Positions 7,022-15,956 of a DNA stretch of 34,635 nt are shown piece by piece. The notes under the pieces are model-generated. The model saw only the letters and a list, made by a program, of their open reading frames with translations. It was not told the origin of the DNA and ran no database searches. Source of the stretch: Gammaproteobacteria bacterium (lineage in GTDB: Bacteria > Pseudomonadota > Gammaproteobacteria > Eutrophobiales > Eutrophobiaceae); contig JAURPG010000113.1 in assembly GCA_030835405.1 (NCBI GenBank), positions 1 through 34,635 of the forward strand, read 5' to 3'. The number at the start of each line of letters is the position of its first letter. Within the stretch, counting starts at the first letter, position 1. The position numbers were made by a program, and so were the translations under genes.

Positions 7022-10000
7022 CTACTCCATTTCCTTGAACCAGAAGCGTCTTAACCTGGCGTTTAATAATGATCCTGGCGGCTGACTTACCGCAATACCG
7101 GATATCACCCCTTCATGGACCTCGCCGTCGATCTCAACCATGACCGGTACCGGCGATGGCAGGTAACCGCCGCCGGGATGGACGCTGGAACGGTCAGCCG
7201 CATCGGTTTCACCATCGATGTTCTGGTCCAGGATGGCAGTGGCGTCCTCAAATGAAACCTTGTATTGGCGGGCAATACCAAGATCACTGGAACAGTCGGA
7301 TGAAGCAGCGGCAGAGCCGGGCTGGTTGGTATTGAAGAAAGTCACGCCGTTAAGGGTCACTGCGTTACCTACCACCTTTTCGCCCGAACCAAGCGTGACA
7401 TACCAACCATCTGCCGAGGTTAGCGCGGCTGTGGCTGTATCAGGATTCTCGTCGGCCTGACCCACCAGACCGGAACAGGCATCGGCATCCTGAATACAGT
7501 TGGAAGTGGCATCAAACAAATCAGATTCACCCAGGGTAGAAAAACTACCGTCTACAGAAGTGCCGATATTGGTGTCCTTGAACATGTAAAACCGGTTCAC
7601 CACGGAGGTATCAAATGGGTGCTCACGGTCTCCACTACCTATGAGTACCGCATCGTAACCATCGTCGGAATAGACCACATCAGGTGGGAACATGAATTTA
7701 CGGTTTTCATCCGGCAGATCTGAATGATCGGCAATGGAAGCTAATTTTGTAACATCCCAGTTTGCAACACTGACATCATCAAAGTCTATCCGCCATAGAT
7801 TACCCCCGGTATCACCCACATACCCCCTGTTAATAACAGAGCCGCTGCGATCAGAAATGACAGTGATATCAGATGGAAGGGCAAAATCCATCCCAGTCAC
7901 ATCTTCAAAATGATGATTCACTGATGGGTCACTGGTGGGATCCGAGGCGGATGGGCCTGCCTGCCATAAGATGTTCCCGGTGGCGGCATCCAGGGCAAAG
8001 ATACCCCGGCCCATGTTACGTGGGTAAGTTGCACCAGCAGTAATACTTGTAGTTGAAATAGCCGTGATTGCGGCAGGGTCTACATCTTCCACTGTGGGGT
8101 CATACCCGGCAGCAAAGAACAATACCGGATCACCACTATTCGCATTGGTGTTCACCAGGCGTGGTGCAGACCAGGAAAACCCCAATTCATCGAACCCAAG
8201 GTCATTGGCCGAGACCTTCCACAGATACCTCGGGGCGTCCGGCACACTCACATCAATTGCATAGATAAAGCGTCCGCCACGACGCATGGATATAAACAGG
8301 ATGACCCTGTCAGGATTGGAATCATCATCCACCGTGGTATCCAATTTCCCGTCAGGGACATTGGCCCCATCGGGTCCGCTATTATCTTCCGCCAGCACGG
8401 CAATGGTGCCATCGGCAAAATACGCCTTCTTGTTAGCGCTACTGATAGTGGGCTCGTTATTGCGCAGGCGCTGCAGGAACGGAAAATGCTCCTCCGGGAT
8501 AAAGCCCCATACTTCCTGGCCTGGCTCCGGTTGGCCCACTTCACTCTGGTTAAAACCACCTTTAATGGCCCGGAATACCCCATCGTTTGCGCCGTAAAAG
8601 ACAAACACGTCATCATCATTTCCATGGCGGTTGTAATTCACCACGGCAGGACGTGAATGCAGCACATCGCCATGGATAGAGGCACGTACATCAGTACTGA
8701 AACCATCGCCATTTTCATCTTCAAAATTGTCCTGGCCACGGACCCAGTTGATCAGATTGGTGACCTCAGTACTGGTGGCTGATCCGATACTTGCAGTAAT
8801 GGTGCCTGTGGCATCTCCCTGTACAGCGCCACCGTTTTCTGTCAGGTCATAGGTAAAGGAATTATCATCTATCTTGGTAATGGTAAAGTTTCCATTAAAA
8901 TCTGATTGGTTTGCCCCGGTGATGGTCACCACGTTACCCGTCACAAAACCATGGCTCACTGCCCTTGTGGTGGCGGTCGTGGTCTTTGTAGAGGCTGTAA
9001 TGGTTCCGGTTGCCGGACCTATGGCCGTTGCACCCGAACCGTTGTGGCGGTAGAAGAAATTGTCAGCATCGATAACCTCAATGGCAAACTCACCGTTATA
9101 ATCGGCCTGGTCGGCACCGGCAATGGTCACCAGGTCAGCATCGGCATAACCATGACCAGGCAGGTTGACAAAGGCCAGGGGATCGGAATAGCGGTAGACC
9201 ATGTCACCGAAACCTGGTCCAGGCTGGTTTGTATCCTGGGAGCTATAAACAACTGAATCGTCAGTCACACGAGATGCCGTGGTAATACCACTACCGTTAT
9301 AAGTAGTAGATGGTACGTTCAGGTCGTCTTCCACACCCTCAATTTCAATATTACCGGTCACCACGCTGACATTGGCGGTTGAATTCACCAGGTCAATCTC
9401 ATGGTTATTGACCACCGCCAGGGCTAGATTGCAAGGGGCGGTGTCGCAATAAAATACTACAGCATCAGCATCCAAGGTCGTGGGGGGCAATGGTTCCGGG
9501 GAATTATATCTAAATGTTGTAGTGGTAGGAACAGCGGTGACGGTAAATTCACCGTTATAGTCGTTGATCACTGCCCCGGCGATGGTAACGGTATCTCCCA
9601 CTGTCAGAGTATGACTCGATGCCGTGGTTGCGGTGATATCTGTGGTCCCAACGGTAGCGACGATGGTCCCCGTGGCATCACCGATATCATCGGAGATGGG
9701 ATAGGTAAAGGTATTGGCATCTACCACACTGATGGTCACCGTGCCGTTAAACTCTGTCTCGTTTGCCCCTGAGATGGTGACACTCTGACCATCTGCATAT
9801 CCGTGCGCCGTCAGTTTTGCAGTGGCAACCATGGTGGGCCCGGTAGCAGTGGTAGAGGAATCGTCATTAATGGGTTGCAGGGAGCCGGCGGTAAGGAAGC
9901 TGAAGTTATCATCATCAATCCTGCTGATACTGTAATCGTCATCATAGGACGAGGGGTCCATACCGCTGATAGTGACCGTGGCACCGGAAGAGAATCCGTG

Positions 10001-12037
10001 CCCAACGACATTGGCATTGACAATGGTACTGGTGGTGATGGCCACCGGAGACCCTGTTGCAGGCGATGTTTCATTCTGGACGGCTGCTCCCGCATTATAA
10101 GTAAAGGTATAATCGTCTACTTTGGTGATGACAAATGTGCCGTTATAGCCCGGTTCCGTAGCACCGGATATGGTGGTGGTACCACCGGTGGTCAGCCCAT
10201 GACCGGCATTGATCACCGCAGTCACCACCCGCCTGCCCCTACCAGGTCCACCACCACTTGTCGGATGGGTCAATGAGTCAATAGGCTGGTCCACCTGGTT
10301 ATTGGATAGTGAGACCGAACCTGCCGGGTGAGTGACATTAGAGGTCACACTGGTGAGATTTTGAGAGATGGAGACATTGGCCAGTGAAGTCAGAAAATAC
10401 TCCCTGTCCACTATGGCAATACCCGCAATCTCCTTGGTATCGGACAAAGACGTGATACTTTGGGTATCAAACCCCGTCAGGGTGGATACCGCCCTAGTCT
10501 CCAGTTGTAGATTGGTCCCGGTAATTTCTCCGTTCAATGTACTAAACGGGGTGGCCGACAACAAGTCACCCGATGTGCAACTGGTGGTACAGGTATAGAG
10601 GTTTCGCCCGGACTGATCAGCGGCATAGGCAATGCGCTGTTGCTGTGCGGTCCCGCCCTTTTCCACCAGGTCACCATCCGGGAGGTCTCGCGGTCCGCCT
10701 TCGCCATTCTCCTCCGGTGAACGATAAGACCAGAACTCACCGGTACCATCGGTCCAGAAGCTGGATGAGTTGGCATTAATAAACCCGGTCTCGGGATTTT
10801 CCGCCTCACCACCGGAGACGTCTGCCAGGAACAGGGTGCTGGTGGCATCATTAAAACCCAGCTTGTACATCTTCAGGTTCCCAAACCAGCGGGGTTCCTT
10901 GTTTTTGTCTGGTCGGAATACCCCGATATAGACCTGGTTGAGGTTGGTACCGCGGACGTTGACACTGACCGGTAACGTGGTGGAGGCAAACACGCTGTTC
11001 ACCGCCTGGATTTCAGAGAAGATGGTATTGAGGGCATTAACGATGGCCTGGCCACCATTACCGCTGGAGACTTCAAAATATTCTCCATTACCGTTCAGGG
11101 CCACACTCTGCATCAAGGCCGTCATATCATCACCCTGGCCGGTGGCCACCGGGTCCACCTCAACAACATAGGTTGTGAGGTTCTGCACCCCGTCTACATC
11201 GGTGTTAATGTCGGCGTTGGCCATATACCGGGCCCACTCGTCCATCCAGTTACCTTCCTGACCACTGGGGTCCAGGTTAATAGTGGTACTGGTATCATAC
11301 CCCAGGGCCGCCAGTTCATTTTCAGCATCCCTTAATGAATTTGTATTTTCGCTCGCTGGCCCGTTACTTAAATAGATAAGAAAATTACTTTGACAGGCAT
11401 CGGCAATGGGGGAGGTATATTCCGAACTGGCAGTTGGGTTTGCCGGCAGCGGATGTTCACCAATCCCGGCATTCACTGCCGGATGACCACCAGGCTCATC
11501 GGTATTACTTGCATAGTCTGACTTTACCTTACCAAAACCTGAGCGTGTATTCCCACCGGAAAAATACCGATATACCTCTACCATACCGGCGGAGGTGGTG
11601 GCGTTGTTGCCCCGGTCGGCATTGGTATCCAGACCATCAACGATGGATGACAATACCGTTTTGTTGTCATCGGTCATCTGGCGAATACCGTAACGCACAT
11701 AGGCACCGTCAACCTGGTCATTGGGGTTACCGGTTTCCGGGAAGAACATTAGACCCACATTGAAAAGATCACTGAGGTTATCGACCACAGCCTTAAGTGC
11801 GGCCTTTTCGTTGGCAAATGCCGAAGACCAGTTGGCGGTATTATCTACATAAATGAGAATATTAGGACGTTGCGACGTAATATTGGGATTGGCCAGAAAG
11901 ATATCCGTGTCATCATTGACCGGGTCAAAGTCTGCCTGCACACCGGATAACCCGGAAAAAAAACACAGCATAAACACAACCAGTCCGGTTTTAAAGCGAT
12001 TAGATATTTTATTCATAAGTTGTTGTATTAATTTCAT
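7022..12037 (-). CDS. pilY1: PilY1-type pilus adhesin with expanded repeat region
   Basis: Large exported protein of the PilY1/PilC family, which primes type IV pilus assembly with the minor pilins and acts at the pilus tip in adhesion. Residues 1-35 form a signal peptide ending VQA. Residues about 50-345 look like the vWA-type N-terminal domain, but the first metal motif is DNTAN instead of DxSxS. Residues about 600-1090 contain about six copies of a beta-rich repeat. Residues about 1110-1600 are the conserved PilY1 beta-propeller, with HSRPAVVNY, YGANDGVFRAI, GRFIYAIDV, GFSWSAPRL and GYVGDTGGNLWRIDF. An Asp/Gly loop near 1216-1231 (DNSGPDGANVPDGKLD) could bind calcium. At 1671 aa it is longer than many PilY1 proteins, mainly because of the repeats. 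A GGGAAAGGA ribosome site fixes the ATG at 12037. Confidence 0.93.
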   Translation of the reverse strand: MKLIQQLMNKISNRFKTGLVVFMLCFFSGLSGVQADFDPVNDDTDIFLANPNITSQRPNILIYVDNTANWSSAFANEKAALKAVVDNLSDLFNVGLMFFPETGNPNDQVDGAYVRYGIRQMTDDNKTVLSSIVDGLDTNADRGNNATTSAGMVEVYRYFSGGNTRSGFGKVKSDYASNTDEPGGHPAVNAGIGEHPLPANPTASSEYTSPIADACQSNFLIYLSNGPASENTNSLRDAENELAALGYDTSTTINLDPSGQEGNWMDEWARYMANADINTDVDGVQNLTTYVVEVDPVATGQGDDMTALMQSVALNGNGEYFEVSSGNGGQAIVNALNTIFSEIQAVNSVFASTTLPVSVNVRGTNLNQVYIGVFRPDKNKEPRWFGNLKMYKLGFNDATSTLFLADVSGGEAENPETGFINANSSSFWTDGTGEFWSYRSPEENGEGGPRDLPDGDLVEKGGTAQQQRIAYAADQSGRNLYTCTTSCTSGDLLSATPFSTLNGEITGTNLQLETRAVSTLTGFDTQSITSLSDTKEIAGIAIVDREYFLTSLANVSISQNLTSVTSNVTHPAGSVSLSNNQVDQPIDSLTHPTSGGGPGRGRRVVTAVINAGHGLTTGGTTTISGATEPGYNGTFVITKVDDYTFTYNAGAAVQNETSPATGSPVAITTSTIVNANVVGHGFSSGATVTISGMDPSSYDDDYSISRIDDDNFSFLTAGSLQPINDDSSTTATGPTMVATAKLTAHGYADGQSVTISGANETEFNGTVTISVVDANTFTYPISDDIGDATGTIVATVGTTDITATTASSHTLTVGDTVTIAGAVINDYNGEFTVTAVPTTTTFRYNSPEPLPPTTLDADAVVFYCDTAPCNLALAVVNNHEIDLVNSTANVSVVTGNIEIEGVEDDLNVPSTTYNGSGITTASRVTDDSVVYSSQDTNQPGPGFGDMVYRYSDPLAFVNLPGHGYADADLVTIAGADQADYNGEFAIEVIDADNFFYRHNGSGATAIGPATGTITASTKTTTATTRAVSHGFVTGNVVTITGANQSDFNGNFTITKIDDNSFTYDLTENGGAVQGDATGTITASIGSATSTEVTNLINWVRGQDNFEDENGDGFSTDVRASIHGDVLHSRPAVVNYNRHGNDDDVFVFYGANDGVFRAIKGGFNQSEVGQPEPGQEVWGFIPEEHFPFLQRLRNNEPTISSANKKAYFADGTIAVLAEDNSGPDGANVPDGKLDTTVDDDSNPDRVILFISMRRGGRFIYAIDVSVPDAPRYLWKVSANDLGFDELGFSWSAPRLVNTNANSGDPVLFFAAGYDPTVEDVDPAAITAISTTSITAGATYPRNMGRGIFALDAATGNILWQAGPSASDPTSDPSVNHHFEDVTGMDFALPSDITVISDRSGSVINRGYVGDTGGNLWRIDFDDVSVANWDVTKLASIADHSDLPDENRKFMFPPDVVYSDDGYDAVLIGSGDREHPFDTSVVNRFYMFKDTNIGTSVDGSFSTLGESDLFDATSNCIQDADACSGLVGQADENPDTATAALTSADGWYVTLGSGEKVVGNAVTLNGVTFFNTNQPGSAAASSDCSSDLGIARQYKVSFEDATAILDQNIDGETDAADRSSVHPGGGYLPSPVPVMVEIDGEVHEGVISGIAVSQPPGSLLNARLRRFWFKEME
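8770..10240 (-). repeat. Coding repeats inside pilY1 (about six copies)
   Basis: The encoded units share a pattern of HG(L/F/Y)xxGxxVTIxGAxxxxYNGxFxIxxVDxxTFxY, often followed by ATGTIxA. Cores include TTTISGATEPGYNGTFVIT, VTISGANETEFNGTVTIS, VTIAGAVINDYNGEFTVT, VTIAGADQADYNGEFAIE and VTITGANQSDFNGNFTIT. One copy is degenerate (VTISGMDPSSYDDDYSIS). About 90 non-repeat residues split copies four and five. The pattern resembles bacterial repeats annotated as E1-FCCH-like; this family link is from memory and untested. Confidence 0.8.
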
Positions 12038-12058
12038 ATTAATTCCTTTCCCATTAGC

Positions 12059-12493
12059 TTAAGGGCAATTACCTGCAAGCATTCGGATTTCTACCCCTTG
12101 ATGTATGGTGGAGGTCGCGCCGGTGACGTTATCGGTCACTGTGGCGATGACTTCCCAGACGTTATCTTCAGGGATAATGGCAGCAGACACCGCGCTATAG
12201 CCAGTAGCGATCTGGCTATCAATACATTCAGGGGCACTTACATTGACTGTTGCCAATGCGCCGGTGACCGTGGTGGCTGCAGGGGTGAGATTGAAGTTAT
12301 TCATGGTACTGATGGTTTGCTCAATGGCGGCCTGGGCATCGGCATCCATTGCCCGCATGGCCTGCATATTACCGACAATCCTTAAATTGACCGTACTTAA
12401 ATTAATGGATGACACAGCAAACAAGGTCATCATCACGAGCACCACAAGAGAGGTAAAAAGCACCACACCTTGCTGCTTACGATAATTGATCAT
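12059..12493 (-). CDS. pilX: Minor pilin PilX
   Basis: PilX-type minor pilin of the pilus priming complex. The N-terminus has a short basic leader, MINYRKQQG, then a hydrophobic helix (VVLFTSLVVLVMMTLFAVS), and SINLSTVNLRIVGNMQAMRA, the typical PilX_N continuation. The residue at mature position 5 is Thr, not the Glu of most type IV pilins; this is tolerated in PilX and GspK-like subunits. The length of 144 aa is on the short side. The ATG overlaps the pilW stop (ATGA), so translation is coupled. The order pilW-pilX-pilY1 supports the assignment. Confidence 0.88.
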   Translation of the reverse strand: MINYRKQQGVVLFTSLVVLVMMTLFAVSSINLSTVNLRIVGNMQAMRAMDADAQAAIEQTISTMNNFNLTPAATTVTGALATVNVSAPECIDSQIATGYSAVSAAIIPEDNVWEVIATVTDNVTGATSTIHQGVEIRMLAGNCP

Positions 12494-13608
12494 TCGGGTA
12501 TCTCCCTTCTTCCTCCCATGTTCATTAATCGGATTTCTGATGAAAACACATGGCGTTTAAATTCGTCGTTGGCAGCGGCAATAGTGGTTCCGGCCAGGGT
12601 GTATTGTTTTGCATCTGAATACCCTGTGGTGGCTTCAGGCGACCTGGCAAGCAAGTGAACCTTTACCGATACCACCATGGGCCATTGGGCAACTGTAGGT
12701 GTCGTCACATAGGTGTCCGGTATTCCATCTCCTTGTTGCCCGGTGACGTCGTTGACGGTTGTCGGGGTAGTATCAATACCGTATTCGAACTTCATGTACT
12801 CGATACCTTCCACCAGGGGTACAACGTCCATAATGGTACTGGTGCCGTTGGAGGTCAGTTCCAGACGTTTTAAAGTGGGAATGTCATCATCCGCTCCCTG
12901 ACAGACATCATTTAACCCACTACCCATACTGCAAGGCGCAACAAAATAAACATGCACGCGAAATTTCCTAGTGTCTGCCACGGTGGTGTTACCGGTCTTG
13001 CTTGGAAATTTCATCAGGTTGGCAGTTGAATCGTTGTCTGCCGAATTAGCAGGTACATTTGCCGAACTGTTACCATACATCAGATTGGCGGTACGACTGT
13101 TACTCTGAATATAGACTTCATTGGTGTTAGGCGAGCCGGTAAAGACATCGGTATCTGCCCTGCGCATCACCAGGACATCCGAGCCTAGAGACAAGTTTGA
13201 ATTGGCCAGCAATGTGCTCGTACAGGTAGAAGGTGTACTGGTGATCGTCGGGTAACCTGCCAGGCTTGGGGCGGCATACCCCTGTAAGGGCATGGCCATG
13301 GCATCTTCGAGATTGGCCAGGCTACCTGTCTCACATGGATTCGGGAACGCCGCCGGTGCAGTACCTGTTTTAAAAAAATGTCCAAAATATCCCGCATGTC
13401 GCAGGTCTTCGTATAAAAGGTTGACGGCATAACGACCGTTTTCTATTAATTGGCTGGAACGTTCCAATGCACGTTGGGCATCACTGGAATTTTTAAAAGT
13501 GGCAGTAAGCCCCAACATCAAAAAGGAACTGATCGCAATCGCAATCATCAGTTCTATCAGGGAAAGTCCCGCGGCTGGATAACAAATTTTATTTTCTATC
13601 CTATTCAT
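12490..13608 (-). CDS. pilW: Minor pilin PilW
   Basis: Large minor pilin of the type IV pilus priming complex. From the ATG at 13608 the leader is 14 residues (MNRIENKICYPAAG), with cleavage before LSLIELMIAIAISSF and Glu at mature position 5. Then comes ENGRYAVNLLYEDLRHAGYFG, the signature of PilW after the pilin helix, and a long beta-rich C-terminal part. A longer reading to 13686 exists but overlaps pilV by 74 bp; GGTGA just before 13608 and the four-base gap after the pilV stop favour the shorter start. The encoded length is about 372 aa. Confidence 0.9.
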   Translation of the reverse strand: MNRIENKICYPAAGLSLIELMIAIAISSFLMLGLTATFKNSSDAQRALERSSQLIENGRYAVNLLYEDLRHAGYFGHFFKTGTAPAAFPNPCETGSLANLEDAMAMPLQGYAAPSLAGYPTITSTPSTCTSTLLANSNLSLGSDVLVMRRADTDVFTGSPNTNEVYIQSNSRTANLMYGNSSANVPANSADNDSTANLMKFPSKTGNTTVADTRKFRVHVYFVAPCSMGSGLNDVCQGADDDIPTLKRLELTSNGTSTIMDVVPLVEGIEYMKFEYGIDTTPTTVNDVTGQQGDGIPDTYVTTPTVAQWPMVVSVKVHLLARSPEATTGYSDAKQYTLAGTTIAAANDEFKRHVFSSEIRLMNMGGRREIPE

Positions 13609-13612
13609 AACT

Positions 13613-14221
13613 TCACCCAAACAGATTCGCGATACGGAAACTGGTGGATACTGCGCGACGTTTTGTCTCCGCACCGTATAGCCCATTTGCGCAATTCGCC
13701 GTTGGTGGGGCTAGGTCCCCCATGGCCTGCCAGGAAACCACAACTGTAATGAGGCCCGTACCAGCAGAACCGCCGATCTCAGAGCTGGCGTCATAACTGA
13801 TACAAGCCCTGGCCCCTATCATGGCACCGACATTGACCACATCAGCCCCCGCCAAGGTCTCAGCCGCACCTTCCAGCAGATTGTCCAGTTCAATGATGGC
13901 GGCTTCAGCCTGGCTGTTGTATGTTGGGGTACTGGCTGAACAGCTTGGGGGGGTTGCCATATGCCCGGAACCTGCTACGCCCATGAATGGCGTGCCCGCG
14001 GTAGTATTTGTGGTGATAAAAAAACAGGAAACGGTTGAACGGTTGACATTAATACGGTCAACGATATCAGACATAATAATTAAGGCCTGGGCCCGTTGAT
14101 AAGATTCCATCTCTGCCTGCTGGGCCTTGACCTGCAATGCTGCAATACCCAATAACCCAACCATGGTGATTAACAATGCCACCAGCACTTCTATCATTGA
14201 AAAACCAGATGATTTATTCAT
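13613..14221 (-). CDS. pilV: Minor pilin PilV
   Basis: PilV-type minor pilin. The leader MNKSSG is cleaved before FSMIEVLVALLITMVGLLGIAALQ, which is the PilV signature; Glu is at mature position 5. Residues following (AEMESYQRAQALIIMSDIVDRINVNR) also match PilV proteins. The remainder is a globular domain with Cys residues (VSCFF, PPSCS, ARACIS, TANCA) that could form disulfides. The length is 202 aa. The ATG overlaps the fimT stop (TAATG). It is likely processed by PilD and assembled in the tip complex with PilW, PilX and PilY1. Confidence 0.93.
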   Translation of the reverse strand: MNKSSGFSMIEVLVALLITMVGLLGIAALQVKAQQAEMESYQRAQALIIMSDIVDRINVNRSTVSCFFITTNTTAGTPFMGVAGSGHMATPPSCSASTPTYNSQAEAAIIELDNLLEGAAETLAGADVVNVGAMIGARACISYDASSEIGGSAGTGLITVVVSWQAMGDLAPPTANCANGLYGAETKRRAVSTSFRIANLFG

Positions 14222-14730
14222 TAATCACATCCATTGGTGGGATTAAAATCGTTATCCAGTATGACTTTGGGAACACCGCTTAATGAGATTCTGACGCATC
14301 GTGGTGAGACCTGGGCATTTCCATTTACATAGAGCCAGAAATCCACAAAGGAGGTCGGCCTACCGGTTCGATTAAATGTAACTTCAGAAGGACAGGTATC
14401 GGCGGAGCCATCATTATCCACATCACAATCAATATCGATGTTTGCAAAGGCATCCTGGGTCCTGATCACAGGGGTGCCCCCTGCTACTTCAACATCCCAT
14501 CCACCTTCCCAGTTAGTGTTATATGCCATATCAACATTCGTATTACGCTTGATGGCTTCACTGCGGGCGAGTAACAACCCGAGATGAAAATCTGATGCAG
14601 CAGCCCGCACTTGCTGGTTCAACCTCATTTCACGCATCGCAGGCAAACCAACGGCAATCAAGACACCCACCACGCTCACGGTGACCATTAACTCAATTAA
14701 GGTAAATCCGATTTGCTTTTTAGTTACCAT
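14221..14730 (-). CDS. fimT: GspH/FimT family minor pseudopilin
   Basis: Minor pseudopilin. The leader MVTKKQIG is followed by [20 protein letters not shown] with Glu at mature position 5. The GspH/FimT signature comes next: [35 protein letters not shown]. Two Cys pairs near the C-terminus ([23 protein letters not shown]) may be disulfides. The length is 169 aa, normal for FimT. It overlaps pilE by 7 bp and pilV at a TAATG junction. FimT homologues have been tied to DNA binding in natural transformation; nothing here tests that. Confidence 0.9.
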   Translation of the reverse strand: MVTKKQIGFTLIELMVTVSVVGVLIAVGLPAMREMRLNQQVRAAASDFHLGLLLARSEAIKRNTNVDMAYNTNWEGGWDVEVAGGTPVIRTQDAFANIDIDCDVDNDGSADTCPSEVTFNRTGRPTSFVDFWLYVNGNAQVSPRCVRISLSGVPKVILDNDFNPTNGCD

Positions 14731-15134
14731 TTGTCACTCGGTGTTTTCGTTCCCACACTTGTAAGACGTAGATTGCCATCTGCAACCTGGTCGCCAGTTG
14801 CCGTCGCATCAACCTGAAAAGTGGGCGGTGTGGCACTGTTGTCTACCGTGATTGCCACGGAGTAAAAAGTGTTGGTACAGGCAGAGGCAGAACAGGACCA
14901 GCCGTCTTTGGTGATACCTAGATTTGTAAAGCTGGTGGTATATTGCCTGGCATCTAACAAATACTGTTCCTGCCTGTTAGCAGTATCCAGCATTAATGAC
15001 TGGGCATCGGAGCGCCTGGCCTTGCGGACCGAGTTCTGGTAGGAGGGATAGGCGATCCCTGCGAGTATGGCGATCACCGTAATAACGATCATCAACTCGA
15101 TCAGGGTAAACCCTCGATTATTAGCTATTTTCAT
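14724..15134 (-). CDS. pilE: PilE-type type IV pilin
   Basis: Type IV minor pilin of the PilE family. From the ATG at 15134 the leader is MKIANNRG, cleaved before [33 protein letters not shown], the standard pilin N-terminal helix with Glu at mature position 5. [21 protein letters not shown] is typical of PilE. The C-terminal domain has Cys pairs ([10 protein letters not shown]) and ends [15 protein letters not shown] at 15149 could extend it by five codons, but GGGAAGA then sits where the ribosome site for 15134 should be, so the shorter start is preferred. It is first in the pilus operon, whereas in Pseudomonas the pilE gene is last. Confidence 0.9.
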   Translation of the reverse strand: MKIANNRGFTLIELMIVITVIAILAGIAYPSYQNSVRKARRSDAQSLMLDTANRQEQYLLDARQYTTSFTNLGITKDGWSCSASACTNTFYSVAITVDNSATPPTFQVDATATGDQVADGNLRLTSVGTKTPSDKW

Positions 15135-15204
15135 ACGTAGTCTTCCCAAGATTCGTGAATGACAACATTAGAGGAGAAAATGACAGTTGGTAATCAGCAA
15201 ACGG

Positions 15205-15230
15205 CTAGTCTAGGGTAAGGAAATTCCTTA
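15205..15230. promoter_or_regulatory. Two adjacent palindromes upstream of pilE
   Basis: CTAGTCTAG (15205-15213) and TAAGGAAATTCCTTA (15216-15230) are both perfect inverted repeats around a single central base; their centres are 14 bp apart. They lie 71-96 bp before the pilE ATG in the 156-bp spacer that must hold the pilus-operon promoter if that operon is not read through from the regulator gene. Symmetric sites of this kind suit a dimeric regulator. The neighbouring NarL-type protein is an obvious but untested candidate. Confidence 0.4.
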
Positions 15231-15290
15231 TTTATCAGGTCTGAAATGCTTAGTGAGGAAAAATATGTAAGTATTTGTTTTTAATTTAAT

Positions 15291-15956
15291 TTACATATCA
15301 TCCAGGACGATGATGCCCTTGCGGATTGCGTATTGGGTTAACTCCGCAACGCTATGCAGGTCCAGTTTGGTCATAACCTGGCGACGGTGGGTATCCACAG
15401 TTTTACTACTGATACTGAGTGCCGTGGCGATCTCCTGGGTACTCTTGCCCTCGGCCAATAATTGTAATATTTCACGTTCACGTGAGGTCAAAACACCTGT
15501 ATCGGTAGTCTCACCGGGCTCTGCATTCTTTGTCAGATAGGCCTTGACCACAAGATCCGTAATGCCCGGGCTGAGATACACCTGGTTTTTTGAAACTGTA
15601 TTCATTGCGACTGTCAGCTCATCAAATGCACAATCTTTGAGTAAATACCCATTGGCACCTGCTTTTAGCATCTGGGTGACAAACCGGCTATCGGAATGCA
15701 TCGACAGGGCGAGGACCTTGATATCCGGATTGAATGACTTAATCTGCCGGGCAGCTTCGATACCATTCATATCCGGCATGGCGACATCAACAATCACCAG
15801 GTCAGGCTCATCTTTTCTGATCAACTTTAATAATAAGCGCCCGTTTTCGGCCTCGCCTAATATCTCAATGTCTCCCAGGCTTTCCAGCAGGACCCTGAGG
15901 CCCTCACGAAAAATCTTGTGGTCATCTGCAATGATTACCCGCACTTTAGCCGTCAC
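15291..15956 (-). CDS. NarL/FixJ-type response regulator
   Basis: Two-domain transcriptional regulator. The receiver domain (about residues 5-122) has the acidic pair in IIADDHK, phosphoacceptor Asp57 in VIVDVAMPDMNG, the Ser of LALSMHSD and the Lys of LLKDC. A LuxR-type helix-turn-helix (about 150-210) reads LTSREREILQLLAEGKSTQEIA, then SKTVDTHRRQVMTKLDL. The length of 221 aa is normal. The start overlaps the end of the kinase gene by 11 bp, so the two are a cognate, translationally coupled pair. It sits directly before the pilus operon on the same strand; control of that operon is a reasonable inference, though not shown. Confidence 0.95.
   Translation of the reverse strand: MTAKVRVIIADDHKIFREGLRVLLESLGDIEILGEAENGRLLLKLIRKDEPDLVIVDVAMPDMNGIEAARQIKSFNPDIKVLALSMHSDSRFVTQMLKAGANGYLLKDCAFDELTVAMNTVSKNQVYLSPGITDLVVKAYLTKNAEPGETTDTGVLTSREREILQLLAEGKSTQEIATALSISSKTVDTHRRQVMTKLDLHSVAELTQYAIRKGIIVLDDM

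Noticed and set aside
7105-10851. Many open frames on both strands across pilY1
   Set aside because: All lie in other frames of one long, well-supported PilY1 coding sequence and show no family motifs of their own.
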